A DNA stretch of 64,000 bases from assembly GCF_030704305.1 (NCBI RefSeq), contig NZ_CP131935.1, positions 1,674,001-1,738,000 on the forward strand, in the 5' to 3' direction. Positions 35,231 to 44,202 of the stretch are shown piece after piece. Source of the stretch: Massilia sp. R2A-15. GTDB lineage: Bacteria; Pseudomonadota; Gammaproteobacteria; Burkholderiales; Burkholderiaceae_D. Position 1 is the stretch's first letter. Each line of letters starts with the position of its first letter. The notes below the pieces were generated by a model. The model was given only the letters and a program-made list of their open reading frames with translations. It searched no databases and was not told the origin of the DNA. The position numbers and the translations under genes are program-made.

Positions 35231-37216
35231 TTACGCCTGGACGCGTTGCGCGTTGTTCGCCGCCCAGCGATACAGTCCCGCGACCATCGCCGCGCCAAGA
35301 ACGGTGGCGATCATCATCGCCTGGGCTTCGCTCAAGCCGTTGGTGATTGCCAGCGGCTCGCCCTTGCCGGTCGAGACAATCAGCCCTGCGAGCGCAACGT
35401 TGAACAGGCTTTCTCCGACGATGAAGCCGGACATGATCAGCACGCCCATGCGCTTGGCCGCTTCGCCGAAGGTGCGGTGTTCGACCGACCGTTCGAACAG
35501 GTAGCCGGCAACGGCGCCCACCACCACCGGCAGCGTGACCGCGCTCGGCAGGTAGATCGCCAGGCCGACGCCCAGGGGCGGCAGGCTGTATTTACCATTG
35601 CTCGATTTTTTCAGCACGTAGTCGATGACCACCAGGGCCAGTCCGATCAGGACGCCGTAGCCGAGCAGGTTCCACGGCAGGTTGCCGCCGATGACGCCCT
35701 TGGCCAGCGTCGATATCAGCGTCGCTTGCGGCGCCGCCAGCGGGGTCGACGAAATCGCTTCCAGGTTCGGCGCGCCGGCAAAGCCGTTGGCGCGATTGAG
35801 CAGCTCGAGCACCGGCGGCACCACGGCCGAACCGGCGGCCACGCCGACCAGCAGGGCGACCTGCTGCTTCCACGGCGTTGCGTCCACCAGCTGGCCGGTC
35901 TTCAGGTCCTGCAGGTTGTCGTTGCCGATCACCGCCACCGCCAGCACGACGGTGGTGACGAACAGGGCAAAGGCGACCAGCGCCTGGGCGACGTCCGGAC
36001 CGATCGTGTGGCGCGCGACCATGCCGACGCTGAGCGACGCGCCGAGGATGGTGAGGATGGCGATACCGGAGACGGGCGAATTCGAGGAGCCGATCAGGCC
36101 CGCCATGTAGCCGCAGACCGCGGCGGCGAACATGCCGGCGAAGAGGATGTAGGCGACGCCGACGGCCACCAGCGGCACCGACAGGCTGGCCAGCGGCCCG
36201 CCTTGCAGGAATGCCGCCAGCAGCCAGCCGGCGGGCACCATCGAGATCAGGGTGACCAGGCCGACGATGAAGATCGGCAGGTCCTGTTCCGAACGGGCGA
36301 TCACGGCGCCGTCGGTTTTGGCGTGGCGCGCGGCGGCCATCGCCGAGCGCAGGCCGCCGATGACGGGCTTGGCCAGGCTGGCGAGGGTGACGATTGCGGC
36401 GGCGCCGATCGCGCCGGCGCCTATCATGCGCACCTGGCTGCTCCATACGCCCTGCGCGAGGTCGGAGGCGGAAACGCTCGCCGCTGCCGGCTGCATTGCC
36501 GTCATCATCGGCACCAGCACGCCCCAGGCGATCGCCAGGCCGGCCAGCATCGCGATGCCGACGGTGATGCCCATCAGGTGGCCGGCGCCGATCAGCGCGA
36601 GCGAGCTCGATGCGCCGATGCCGGTGGCGCCCTGGCCGGCGCGGAAGTAGACCGACACTTCGGCGGCGATCAGCTTGGCGGCGGCGAAGGCTGCGAAGGC
36701 GGCCGATGCGATGCTGCCCCAGATGACGGCCCACAGTCCGGCCTTGCCTTCCTGCGCGCCGCTGCGCGAGGACATCCCCACTTTCAGGACTTCGGCCGCG
36801 GCCACGCCTTCCGGATACGGCAGGTCGGACTGCGATACCAGCGCGCGCCGCAGTGGCATCGTGTACATCACGCCGAGCACGCCGCCGACGGCGCAGCAGC
36901 CGAAGGTGGGCCAGAACGGCACGTGCGCCCACCAGCCGATCATCAGCAGGCCAGGCAGCACGAAGATCACCGACGCCAGCGTGCCGGCGGCCGACGCGAT
37001 GGTCTGGACAATATTATTTTCCTGGATCGTCGCGTCCTTGAAGGCGCTGAGCAGCGCCATCGAAATCACCGCGGCGGGGATCGATGTGGCGAAGGTAAGG
37101 CCCACTTTCAGGCCGAGATAAACCTGCGCCGCTGTAAATATCAGGGTGATGACCACGCCGAGGACAATGCCGCGGATCGTGATCTCTTTTGGTTCAGCCT
37201 TTGACACCGTCGCCAT
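35231..37216 (-). CDS. OPT family oligopeptide transporter (first of two)
   Basis: 661 residues, about 14-16 membrane helices. Typical OPT segments are YLGLKVGLTFATSIPAAVISM, NIVQTIASAAGTL, PYPEGVAAAEVLKVG and a terminal KGEPLAITNGLSEAQAMM. The ATG at 37216 is favoured by TTGGAG eight bases upstream. OPT proteins take up oligopeptides or metal chelates. Distantly related to the second OPT gene at 39859 across the mrcA gene. Confidence 0.9.
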   Translation of the reverse strand: MATVSKAEPKEITIRGIVLGVVITLIFTAAQVYLGLKVGLTFATSIPAAVISMALLSAFKDATIQENNIVQTIASAAGTLASVIFVLPGLLMIGWWAHVPFWPTFGCCAVGGVLGVMYTMPLRRALVSQSDLPYPEGVAAAEVLKVGMSSRSGAQEGKAGLWAVIWGSIASAAFAAFAAAKLIAAEVSVYFRAGQGATGIGASSSLALIGAGHLMGITVGIAMLAGLAIAWGVLVPMMTAMQPAAASVSASDLAQGVWSSQVRMIGAGAIGAAAIVTLASLAKPVIGGLRSAMAAARHAKTDGAVIARSEQDLPIFIVGLVTLISMVPAGWLLAAFLQGGPLASLSVPLVAVGVAYILFAGMFAAAVCGYMAGLIGSSNSPVSGIAILTILGASLSVGMVARHTIGPDVAQALVAFALFVTTVVLAVAVIGNDNLQDLKTGQLVDATPWKQQVALLVGVAAGSAVVPPVLELLNRANGFAGAPNLEAISSTPLAAPQATLISTLAKGVIGGNLPWNLLGYGVLIGLALVVIDYVLKKSSNGKYSLPPLGVGLAIYLPSAVTLPVVVGAVAGYLFERSVEHRTFGEAAKRMGVLIMSGFIVGESLFNVALAGLIVSTGKGEPLAITNGLSEAQAMMIATVLGAAMVAGLYRWAANNAQRVQA

Positions 37217-37323
37217 CCGCAGCACTCCAATATGTGAGATTTTTATTAAAAAAGCGTCTCATCATAACCGCGTCATCGCAAAATCCAAAGCGCGGGGAGA
37301 ACGGAGCCGTCCTTTGCAGCATC

Positions 37324-37408
37324 GGGGTCTGGTCCCGCGGACCTGACCCCATTTTGAAAACGCCACTGATATGTCCCAGATGGGGTCAGGTCCGCCGGAC
37401 CAGACCCC
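37324..37408. repeat. Family B inverted doublet, copy B5
   Basis: Units 37324-37350 and 37382-37408 in opposite orientation, 31 bases apart. It lies directly after the mrcA stop on the minus strand and upstream of the OPT gene, where it could end mrcA transcription. Confidence 0.8.
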
Positions 37409-37410
37409 GA

Positions 37411-39717
37411 TTACTGCGGCGGTGGCGGAGCTTCCGCCGGCGCCGCCTCGGGCGCGGCCGGCACGTCGATGCTCTTGAACTCGGTCGTCCCCGCATATTC
37501 CGCATAGACCCAGTCGTCATCCTGCCGCACCACGCCCTCCGGCGCCTTGCGTTCCTGCTCCGGATGTTTGGCCAGCGCCACGCGCATGTAGTCGATCCAG
37601 ATCGGCATCGCCAGCGTCGCGCCGAATTCGCGCCCGCCCAGCGATTTCGGCTCGTCGTAACCCATCCACGCCACCGCGACGATGTTCGCGCCGTAGCCGG
37701 CGAACCAGCCGTCCATCGCATCGCTGGTGGTGCCGGTCTTGCCGGCGATGTCGGCGCGGCCCAGCTTTTTCGTCGCATCCGCGCCGGTGCCGTAGCGCGT
37801 CACGTCGCGCAGCATGCTGTCGGTGACGAAGGCGTTGCGCTCGTCGATGACGCGGTTTTCGTCCTTGCGAATCTCCGGCTTCTTCGCCTCGGCGATGACC
37901 ACGCCGCGGGCGTCCTCGATCTTGCTGATCAGGTAGGGCTGCACCTGGTAGCCGCCGTTGGCGAACACCGCGTACGCGCCGGCCATCTGCAGCGGCGTGA
38001 CGGCCCCCGTGCCGAGCGCCATGGTCAGGTTGTTCGGATGGCGCTCCTTTTCGAAGCCGAATTTGCCGATGTAGTCGTGGACATACGGGACCGTCACCGC
38101 GCGCAGCAGGCGCACCGACGCCACGTTCTTCGATTTTGCCAGCGCGGCGCGCATCGTGATCGGTCCGTCGAACACGTTGTCGTCATTTTGCGGCGACCAG
38201 GTCTTGCCCGCGTCTTCGCCCGGCATGTCGAGCGGAGCATCCATGATCAGCGTGGCCGGCGAAAATCCCTTTTCGAGCGACGACGAATACAGGAAAGGCT
38301 TAAAGGCCGATCCCGGCTGGCGCCATGCCTGGGTCACGTGGTTGAACTTTTGCAGGTTGTAGTCGAAGCCGCCGACCAGCGCGTGATACGAGCCTGTGTC
38401 TGCGTCGATCGACACGAAGGCGGCGGATACCTGCGGCAGCTGGACGATGGCCCAGTTCTTCTTGCCCTCCTGGCTGAGGCGCACGATGGAACCCGGCGCG
38501 ATCCGGATGGCGCCTTTGGCGTTCGGCGACAGGCCCGCGGCGGCGAATTTCAGGCCGGCGCCGGTAATTTCCAGCGTCTCGCCGTCGACGGTCTGGACCC
38601 GCACCATTTTCGGCGACGCGGCCAGCACCACCGCCGGAGGCAGGCCGTCACTGGAACGGCGCTTCTGCAGCGCTTCGTCGATGGCGTCGTCGCGCTCCTC
38701 CTGGTCGGCCGGCAGGTCGATGGACGCCTCCGGGCCGCGATAACCGTGGCGCTGGTCGTAAGCCAGCACATTGCGGCGCAGCGACTGGTAGGCGGCGTCC
38801 TGGTCGGCTTTCAGGATCGTGGTGGTGACGACGATGCCCTTGGTGTAGGCGTCTTCCTTCAGTTGCGCGTAGGCCGCCTGGCGGGCGATTTCGGCGACGT
38901 ACTCGGCGTGGGTGTCGTATTCCTGGCCCTTCTGGTTGATGTGCAGCGTTTCGGCCAGCGCTTGTTGGTACTGTGCCTCGGTGATGACGTCCTGCTCGCG
39001 CATGCTCTTGAGGACGACGTGCTGGCGCGCGCGGGCGCCTTTCGGATTGACCACCGGGTTATGGCGCGCTGGATTCTGCGGCAGGCCGGCCAGCATCGCG
39101 ATCTCGGCCACCGACAGGTCGTTCAGCGATTTTCCGAAGTAGATCTTCGACGCGCTGCTGAAGCCGAAGGCGCGCTGGCCGAGGTAGATCTGGTTCATGT
39201 ACAGCTCGAGGATCTGGTCCTTCGTCAGCGCCGCTTCGATCTTGTAGGCCAGCGCCACTTCGTTGAGCTTGCGGGCGATGAGCTTGTCGCGCGACAGGAA
39301 GAAGTTGCGCGCCACCTGCATCGTGATGGTCGAGCCGCCTTGGCGGAAGCCGCCGCGCAGGTTCGCCTTGGCCGAGCCCATTGCGCGTATCCAGTCGATG
39401 CCGCCGTGCTGGTAGAAGCGCTTGTCCTCAATCGCCAGCACCGCCTTTTTCATCAGCGCCGGCATTTTCTCGATCGGCACGAAGTCCCGGTGTTCCTCGC
39501 CGAATTCGCCGATCAGCACATGATCGGCCGTGTAAACACGCAGCGGAATCTTCGGCTGGTAATCGGTGACGGCGTCGATGGCCGGCACGTTCGGCAGCAG
39601 AGCGGCCACACCGTACAATACCGCGCCGACGACAATCAACAGGAGGACAAGGGCGGCCAGGATGAAGAATCCCCGGGCCGATTGGGGGCGTTGCGACTGC
39701 TTGTTCGTTCGTGTCAA
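37411..39717 (-). CDS. mrcA: Penicillin-binding protein 1A (class A)
   Basis: 768 residues. A short cytoplasmic tail and one membrane helix (GFFILAALVLLLIVVGAVLYG) precede the GT51 glycosyltransferase (AVLAIEDKRFYQHGGIDW, GGSTITMQVARNFFL). The transpeptidase has SAFK (about residue 470), the SKN box and GKTGTTSD (about 658). It polymerises and crosslinks peptidoglycan. The tail after the transpeptidase is Pro/Ala-rich (AAPAEAPPPPQ). The usual partner genes (pilM or shikimate kinase) are not seen next to it. Confidence 0.96.
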   Translation of the reverse strand: MTRTNKQSQRPQSARGFFILAALVLLLIVVGAVLYGVAALLPNVPAIDAVTDYQPKIPLRVYTADHVLIGEFGEEHRDFVPIEKMPALMKKAVLAIEDKRFYQHGGIDWIRAMGSAKANLRGGFRQGGSTITMQVARNFFLSRDKLIARKLNEVALAYKIEAALTKDQILELYMNQIYLGQRAFGFSSASKIYFGKSLNDLSVAEIAMLAGLPQNPARHNPVVNPKGARARQHVVLKSMREQDVITEAQYQQALAETLHINQKGQEYDTHAEYVAEIARQAAYAQLKEDAYTKGIVVTTTILKADQDAAYQSLRRNVLAYDQRHGYRGPEASIDLPADQEERDDAIDEALQKRRSSDGLPPAVVLAASPKMVRVQTVDGETLEITGAGLKFAAAGLSPNAKGAIRIAPGSIVRLSQEGKKNWAIVQLPQVSAAFVSIDADTGSYHALVGGFDYNLQKFNHVTQAWRQPGSAFKPFLYSSSLEKGFSPATLIMDAPLDMPGEDAGKTWSPQNDDNVFDGPITMRAALAKSKNVASVRLLRAVTVPYVHDYIGKFGFEKERHPNNLTMALGTGAVTPLQMAGAYAVFANGGYQVQPYLISKIEDARGVVIAEAKKPEIRKDENRVIDERNAFVTDSMLRDVTRYGTGADATKKLGRADIAGKTGTTSDAMDGWFAGYGANIVAVAWMGYDEPKSLGGREFGATLAMPIWIDYMRVALAKHPEQERKAPEGVVRQDDDWVYAEYAGTTEFKSIDVPAAPEAAPAEAPPPPQ

Positions 39718-39858
39718 GACGTGCTCTCTTCGGTAGGTTGCGCGAAATTATAATCCCGCTTTCGATCCGGTCCACCTTATGCGATAGTCTCGCCTGCGCC
39801 AAGCGCTGTCGGGCAGGGCGCACATGTCAATACCTTCGAGCCACTCCAGGAATACCAG

Positions 39859-42108
39859 ATGCCCCACGATTCGACTCCGCCCGCTGTGAAGCCCTACATT
39901 CCCGCCGAGGCGCAGCTGCCCGAAATGACGTTCCGCGCCCTGTTCATGGGCGTCGTGCTGGGCGTGGTGTTCGGCGCCTCGTCGCTCTACCTGGTGCTCA
40001 AGGTCGGCCTGACGGTCAGTGCGTCGATTCCCGTGGCGGTCATCGCCATCACCCTGTTCGGGCTGGCGAAAAAGGCCGGCGGCCAGGACTCCACCATCCT
40101 CGAGAACAGCATTACCCAGACTGCCGGCTCGGCCGGCGAGTCGCTCGCCTTTGGTCTGGGCGTGACCATGCCGGCGATTATGATCCTCGGCTTCGACCTC
40201 GAGATTTCGCGCGTGATGCTGGTCGGGATCCTCGGCGGCCTGCTCGGCATCCTGATGATGATCCCGATGCGGCGCACGATGATCGTGGACCAGCATCGCG
40301 AACTCAAATATCCCGAGGGCACCGCCTGCGCCGAAGTGCTCAAGGCCGCTGCCACCGAAGCCTCGCGCGCGGCCGCCGGCGAAATCCGGGAAGAAGGCTC
40401 CGAGGCGGAGCGCGATGCGAGGCGCCGCGCTTTCATCATTTTCGGCGGCTTCGGCCTGGGCCTGCTGTACAAAGTGGCCAGCATCTCGTTCAAGGGCTGG
40501 AAGGACACCTCCAACTTCATCTTCGGCGCGCCGCTGAAGGCCGGCTCGGTAGGCGCCGAGATTTCCCCGGAGCTGCTGGGCGTCGGCTACATCATCGGCC
40601 CGCGCATCGCGTTTACGATGGCCGGCGGCGGCGTGCTGTCCTACCTGCTGCTGATCCCGATGATCAAATTTTTCGGCGAGCTGCTGACGGTGCCGCTGTC
40701 GCCCGGCACCATGCTGATCCGCGACATGGGCCCGGACGACATCCGCAGCGCGTATGTCCTGTATATAGGCGCCGGCGCGGTGGCGGCGGGCGGCTTGATC
40801 AGCCTCGCGCGCGCGATGCCGACCATCTGGAAGGGGCTAAAGGGCGGCCTGGCCGGCATGGGCAAGGGTTCCAGCGCCGACAAGGCGCTGCGTACCGACC
40901 AGGACATTCCGCTCAAGTGGGTGGTGATCGGCTGCCTGGCGATCATCGCCGTCATCACGCTGGCCACGCCGCTGCACATGAACCTCCTGGGCGCCTTGCT
41001 GATCCTGGTGTTTGGCTTCCTGTTTTCGACCGTGTCGTCGCGCCTGACCGGCGAAGTGGGATCGTCGTCGAATCCGATATCCGGGATGGCGGTTGCCACG
41101 CTGCTGTTCACCTGCCTGATCTTCCTGCTGATGGGATGGACGGGCGGCCAGTATTACGTGACCGCGCTGTCAGTCGGCGCGATCGTCTGCATCGCCGCCA
41201 GCAATGCGGGCACCACTTCGCAGGACCTGAAGACCGGCTTTCTGGTCGGCTCCACGCCGCGCCTGCAGCAGTACGCGATCCTGTGGGGCGCTCTCGCGTC
41301 GGCACTGGTGCTCGGCCCGATCCTGCTGAAACTGAACGACGCGAGCACCGTGTACGTACCTGCCGCGCAGGTCGCGCCGGGCATCGCGGTCGATCCCTCG
41401 AAGCTGACTGCCACCGCGCAGATCCAGGGAGCCCAAGCCGATGGCAAGACTTACAAGGTCTGGCAGAAGACCGACACCGCCGGCGGCCCAGCCGGCAAAT
41501 ACCTGGTCGCCGGCGACGGCAAGCTGGCCTACCTGGTCGATCCGGGCATCAACGGTACTCACCACAAGCGGCCGGATGGCTCGGAAGTGAAGAAGTACGA
41601 CGCGCCGAAGGCCGTGCTGATGTCGTACATTATCAAGGGCATCCTCGACCAGCAGCTGCCTTGGACGCTGGTGCTGCTCGGCGTGATGATCTCGGTGGTG
41701 CTTGAGATGGCGGGTGTGCAGTCGCTGGCGTTTTCGGTGGGCGTGTATCTGCCGCTGGTGTCCACGCTGCCAATCGCAGTTGGCGGCTTTATCCGCTGGC
41801 TGGTCGATCGCCGCAACGGCAAGCTGCCGCAGTATGCGAATTTATCGGAGGAGGAGCTGCAGGCCGCCGGCGACCGCAGTTCGGGCACCTTGCTGGCGTC
41901 AGGCTATATCGCCGGCGGCGCGCTAGCGGGCATCGTGATCGCCATCACCGCGGGCGTGATGACGGACTTCGACACGGCGCTCACGGCGTGGGCGGAAAAA
42001 GCCAACCCGTTCTTTGGCGGGCCGGCAGCGGACCTGCTGTCGCTAATTCCGTACGCGGCGATCGCGTTCCTGCTGTACTGGATCGGCCGCGAGCCCAGAC
42101 AGGCGTAA
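39859..42108 (+). CDS. OPT family oligopeptide transporter (second of two)
   Basis: 749 residues with about 15 membrane helices. FRALFMGVVLGVVFGASSLYLVLKVGLTVSASIPVAVI opens the family, then TILENSITQTAGSAGESLAFG, KYPEGTACAEVLKA and EVGSSSNPISGMAVATLLF. A soluble insertion of about 100 residues near 490-590 (TVYVPAAQVAPGIAVDPSKL to HHKRPDGSEVKKYD) lies between membrane segments. It is oriented away from the first OPT gene, with mrcA between. Confidence 0.9.
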   Translation: MPHDSTPPAVKPYIPAEAQLPEMTFRALFMGVVLGVVFGASSLYLVLKVGLTVSASIPVAVIAITLFGLAKKAGGQDSTILENSITQTAGSAGESLAFGLGVTMPAIMILGFDLEISRVMLVGILGGLLGILMMIPMRRTMIVDQHRELKYPEGTACAEVLKAAATEASRAAAGEIREEGSEAERDARRRAFIIFGGFGLGLLYKVASISFKGWKDTSNFIFGAPLKAGSVGAEISPELLGVGYIIGPRIAFTMAGGGVLSYLLLIPMIKFFGELLTVPLSPGTMLIRDMGPDDIRSAYVLYIGAGAVAAGGLISLARAMPTIWKGLKGGLAGMGKGSSADKALRTDQDIPLKWVVIGCLAIIAVITLATPLHMNLLGALLILVFGFLFSTVSSRLTGEVGSSSNPISGMAVATLLFTCLIFLLMGWTGGQYYVTALSVGAIVCIAASNAGTTSQDLKTGFLVGSTPRLQQYAILWGALASALVLGPILLKLNDASTVYVPAAQVAPGIAVDPSKLTATAQIQGAQADGKTYKVWQKTDTAGGPAGKYLVAGDGKLAYLVDPGINGTHHKRPDGSEVKKYDAPKAVLMSYIIKGILDQQLPWTLVLLGVMISVVLEMAGVQSLAFSVGVYLPLVSTLPIAVGGFIRWLVDRRNGKLPQYANLSEEELQAAGDRSSGTLLASGYIAGGALAGIVIAITAGVMTDFDTALTAWAEKANPFFGGPAADLLSLIPYAAIAFLLYWIGREPRQA

Positions 42109-42127
42109 TTCGCTAGCTCAAAAGCCG

Positions 42128-42214
42128 TCGCTCCTGCGCAGGCAGGAACCCATACTGAGTTAGCAGACACGGTAAAGCGTAATCAGCATGGGTACCTGCC
42201 CACGCAGGTACGAC
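42128..42214. repeat. Family A intergenic palindrome, copy A4
   Basis: 87 bases between the convergent OPT and SDR genes. Left arm GCTCCTGC/GCAGGAAC with one mismatch, then CCATACTGA, TCAGCATGG, then right hairpin GTACCTGC/GCAGGTAC and terminal GAC. Confidence 0.85.
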
Positions 42215-42221
42215 AACCTGG

Positions 42222-43151
42222 TTAGACAAACGCCAGGTCGTGCTGGCGAATCAGGTTGTCGAGCCAGTGGTCGCTGTGACCGAAACGGTAGCCAAGCTGT
42301 GTTGCACGGCTGGTGTCTGCCATCAGCTGCGACGGAAGGTCGAAAGGACTCAGCTGGCCCGCCTCGGCGGCGTGCTTCACCGGAATCGCCTTGACCGGCT
42401 CGTCGAGCGCCATGCCGACGCGCTGGTACAGGTCGAACGCGGACAGCGCGCCGTCGCAGGCGGCGTTGACCGGGCCGGTGAAGTCCTGCATGCCGGTCCA
42501 TACCAGAAAGTCGGTGACCGTCTGGACGGACATGAACGAACTGGCCGCCGCGGCGTTCGAGTAGCGCAGCGGGGCGCCCGAACGGACCAGATCGACGTAG
42601 TGCGCGAGGCGGCCGGTGAAATCCTCGGCGCCGGCCAGCACGTGGCCGATCCGCACCGTCACCACCGGCAGCGAGCCGTCGCGGTAGAAATAGGCCTCGG
42701 CCTGCAGCTTGCCCATCACGTAGCTTTCGCACGCCAGGTTGGGGTCGTGCCACGGGTAGCGCGTGTCGATCGGCTGCGCCAGCACGTTGATGGCCGATTC
42801 GGCGAACGGCGCGTCCTGGCTGCCCAGCAGCGGGCGATAGACGTCGATGGCCGACGCCATCACGTAGCGCTTTACCTTGCCGCCGAAGACGCGCGCAGAG
42901 ATGGCCGCGTCGATCGGGTTGTAGCACATCTGGTCGTAGACGATGTCGTAGCCGGGGATATTGGCGAAGGCGGCGCGCATTGCGCTTTCGTTGCGGCGGT
43001 CGACGCGAATGCGGGAAATGCGGTCGCCGAACGGGTCGGACGCGAGGCCGCGGGTCGCGATGGTGACACTGTGGCCGGCCTGGAGCAGGCGCTGGACGAG
43101 CAGTTTGCCGAAATAGCGTGTTCCGCCGATAACCAATATATTCTTGCGCAT
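42222..43151 (-). CDS. NAD(P)-dependent epimerase/dehydratase-like SDR protein
   Basis: 309 residues. The Rossmann motif is NILVIGGTRYFGKLL (GGTxxxG). The protein follows extended/atypical SDRs, with YDQMCYNPIDAA and RYVMASAIDVYRPLLG, and a C-terminal segment TDTSRATQLGYRFGHSDHWLDN. It lacks an obvious YxxxK at the usual place, though ESYVMGKLQAEAY (Y-V-M-G-K) supplies a plausible one. Substrate unknown. It diverges from a LysR regulator that probably controls it. Confidence 0.82.
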   Translation of the reverse strand: MRKNILVIGGTRYFGKLLVQRLLQAGHSVTIATRGLASDPFGDRISRIRVDRRNESAMRAAFANIPGYDIVYDQMCYNPIDAAISARVFGGKVKRYVMASAIDVYRPLLGSQDAPFAESAINVLAQPIDTRYPWHDPNLACESYVMGKLQAEAYFYRDGSLPVVTVRIGHVLAGAEDFTGRLAHYVDLVRSGAPLRYSNAAAASSFMSVQTVTDFLVWTGMQDFTGPVNAACDGALSAFDLYQRVGMALDEPVKAIPVKHAAEAGQLSPFDLPSQLMADTSRATQLGYRFGHSDHWLDNLIRQHDLAFV

Positions 43152-43255
43152 GGCGTTCCCTTGTCGATTCCGGTATATTTTCTACCTATAGCGCTTTAGC
43201 ATCAACCGAGAAAAATTTACGCTATGACTAAGAAAAACTTATGCATGGAGGCGAA

Positions 43256-44158
43256 ATGAGGCCTTTGCGCAGCCTTGCCGGCCTGATCGATTTCGATTGC
43301 GCGGCCCGCTGGGGCAGTTTCAAACTGGCCGCCCAGGAACTGCACAAGACCCCGGCCGCGGTCAGCCAGCAGGTCAAGCATCTGGAGGAGACGGTCGGCT
43401 TCGCGCTGTTCATCCGCCATCCTCGCCACATCACGCTGACCGAAAAGGGCCAGGAACTGGCCGTCGCGGTGCGCCGCGTGCTCGACGAGCTGCGCGTCAA
43501 GATCGGCGCGCTGCAGGGCGGCGACGAAGAAACCATCCTGCGCATATCGACCACTCACTCGTTCGCGATCAAGTGGCTGGTGCCGCGCATGCATCGCTTT
43601 ACCAAGCTGTATCCGGAACTCGATATCCGCATCGATTCGAATGACGCGCCGGTGGACCTGGAAGACGACAGCACCGACGTGGCGGTGCGCTACGGGCCGG
43701 TGTCCGATGGCGACCCCGCGCTGCTGTTTCGCGAGCGCCTGATCGCGGTCTACAGCCCGGACCTGCTGGCGCCCGGCCAGGCCGAGCTGACGCTGGCCGA
43801 CCTGCCGAACTTCCCTTTGTTGTACGAGAAGACGCCGGAGTCCTGGCTGCAGCTCTTAAACGAGAACAAGGCGCTGAAGGGGAACTACGATTTCTCCCGC
43901 GGCTACAGCCATTGGGGCGTGCTGGCGCAGGCGGCGGTGGCGGGGCAGGGCATTGCGCTGGTGGCGTACGGGATCGCGTTCCAGGACATCCTCAAGGGAT
44001 CGCTCAGGCAGATCAACTGCCGCAGCGCGCCATTCGGCAGCGGTTACCGCTTCCTGGTCAATCGCAGCAAGGAGAACATGCCGAAGGTGCAGCGTTTCCG
44101 CGCCTGGCTGGTGGGGGAGATGGATGACATGCGGCGCGCGCTGGCGCAGTCGCTGTAG
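43256..44158 (+). CDS. LysR family transcriptional regulator
   Basis: 300 residues. Winged helix-turn-helix N-terminus (SFKLAAQELHKTPAAVSQQVKHLEE) followed by a LysR substrate-binding domain (DIRIDSNDAPVDLEDDSTDVAVRYGP). The WGVLAQAAVAGQGIALV segment is shared with GcvA-like regulators. The ATG at 43256 is preceded by GGAGG; a five-codon longer start is less likely. Divergent from the SDR gene, so the 104-base gap should hold their shared promoter and operator. Confidence 0.88.
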   Translation: MRPLRSLAGLIDFDCAARWGSFKLAAQELHKTPAAVSQQVKHLEETVGFALFIRHPRHITLTEKGQELAVAVRRVLDELRVKIGALQGGDEETILRISTTHSFAIKWLVPRMHRFTKLYPELDIRIDSNDAPVDLEDDSTDVAVRYGPVSDGDPALLFRERLIAVYSPDLLAPGQAELTLADLPNFPLLYEKTPESWLQLLNENKALKGNYDFSRGYSHWGVLAQAAVAGQGIALVAYGIAFQDILKGSLRQINCRSAPFGSGYRFLVNRSKENMPKVQRFRAWLVGEMDDMRRALAQSL

Positions 44159-44165
44159 TGCGGAT

Positions 44166-44192
44166 GGGGCCCGGTCCGCGGGACCAGACCCC
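44166..44192. repeat. Family B palindrome, copy B6
   Basis: A 27-base unit with a small mismatch in the left arm (GGGGCCCGG against CCAGACCCC), between the convergent LysR and POT genes. Confidence 0.7.
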
Positions 44193-44202
44193 GATTCAAA
44201 TC

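Noticed and set aside
35180..37204. Open frame of about 674 codons opposite the first OPT transporter
   Set aside because: Antisense shadow with low-complexity His/Asp/Gln content; no domains recognised.
43152..43255. A defined LysR box between the SDR and LysR genes
   Set aside because: Several loose T-N11-A matches exist in this AT-rich stretch, none clearly dyad-symmetric, so no site is claimed.
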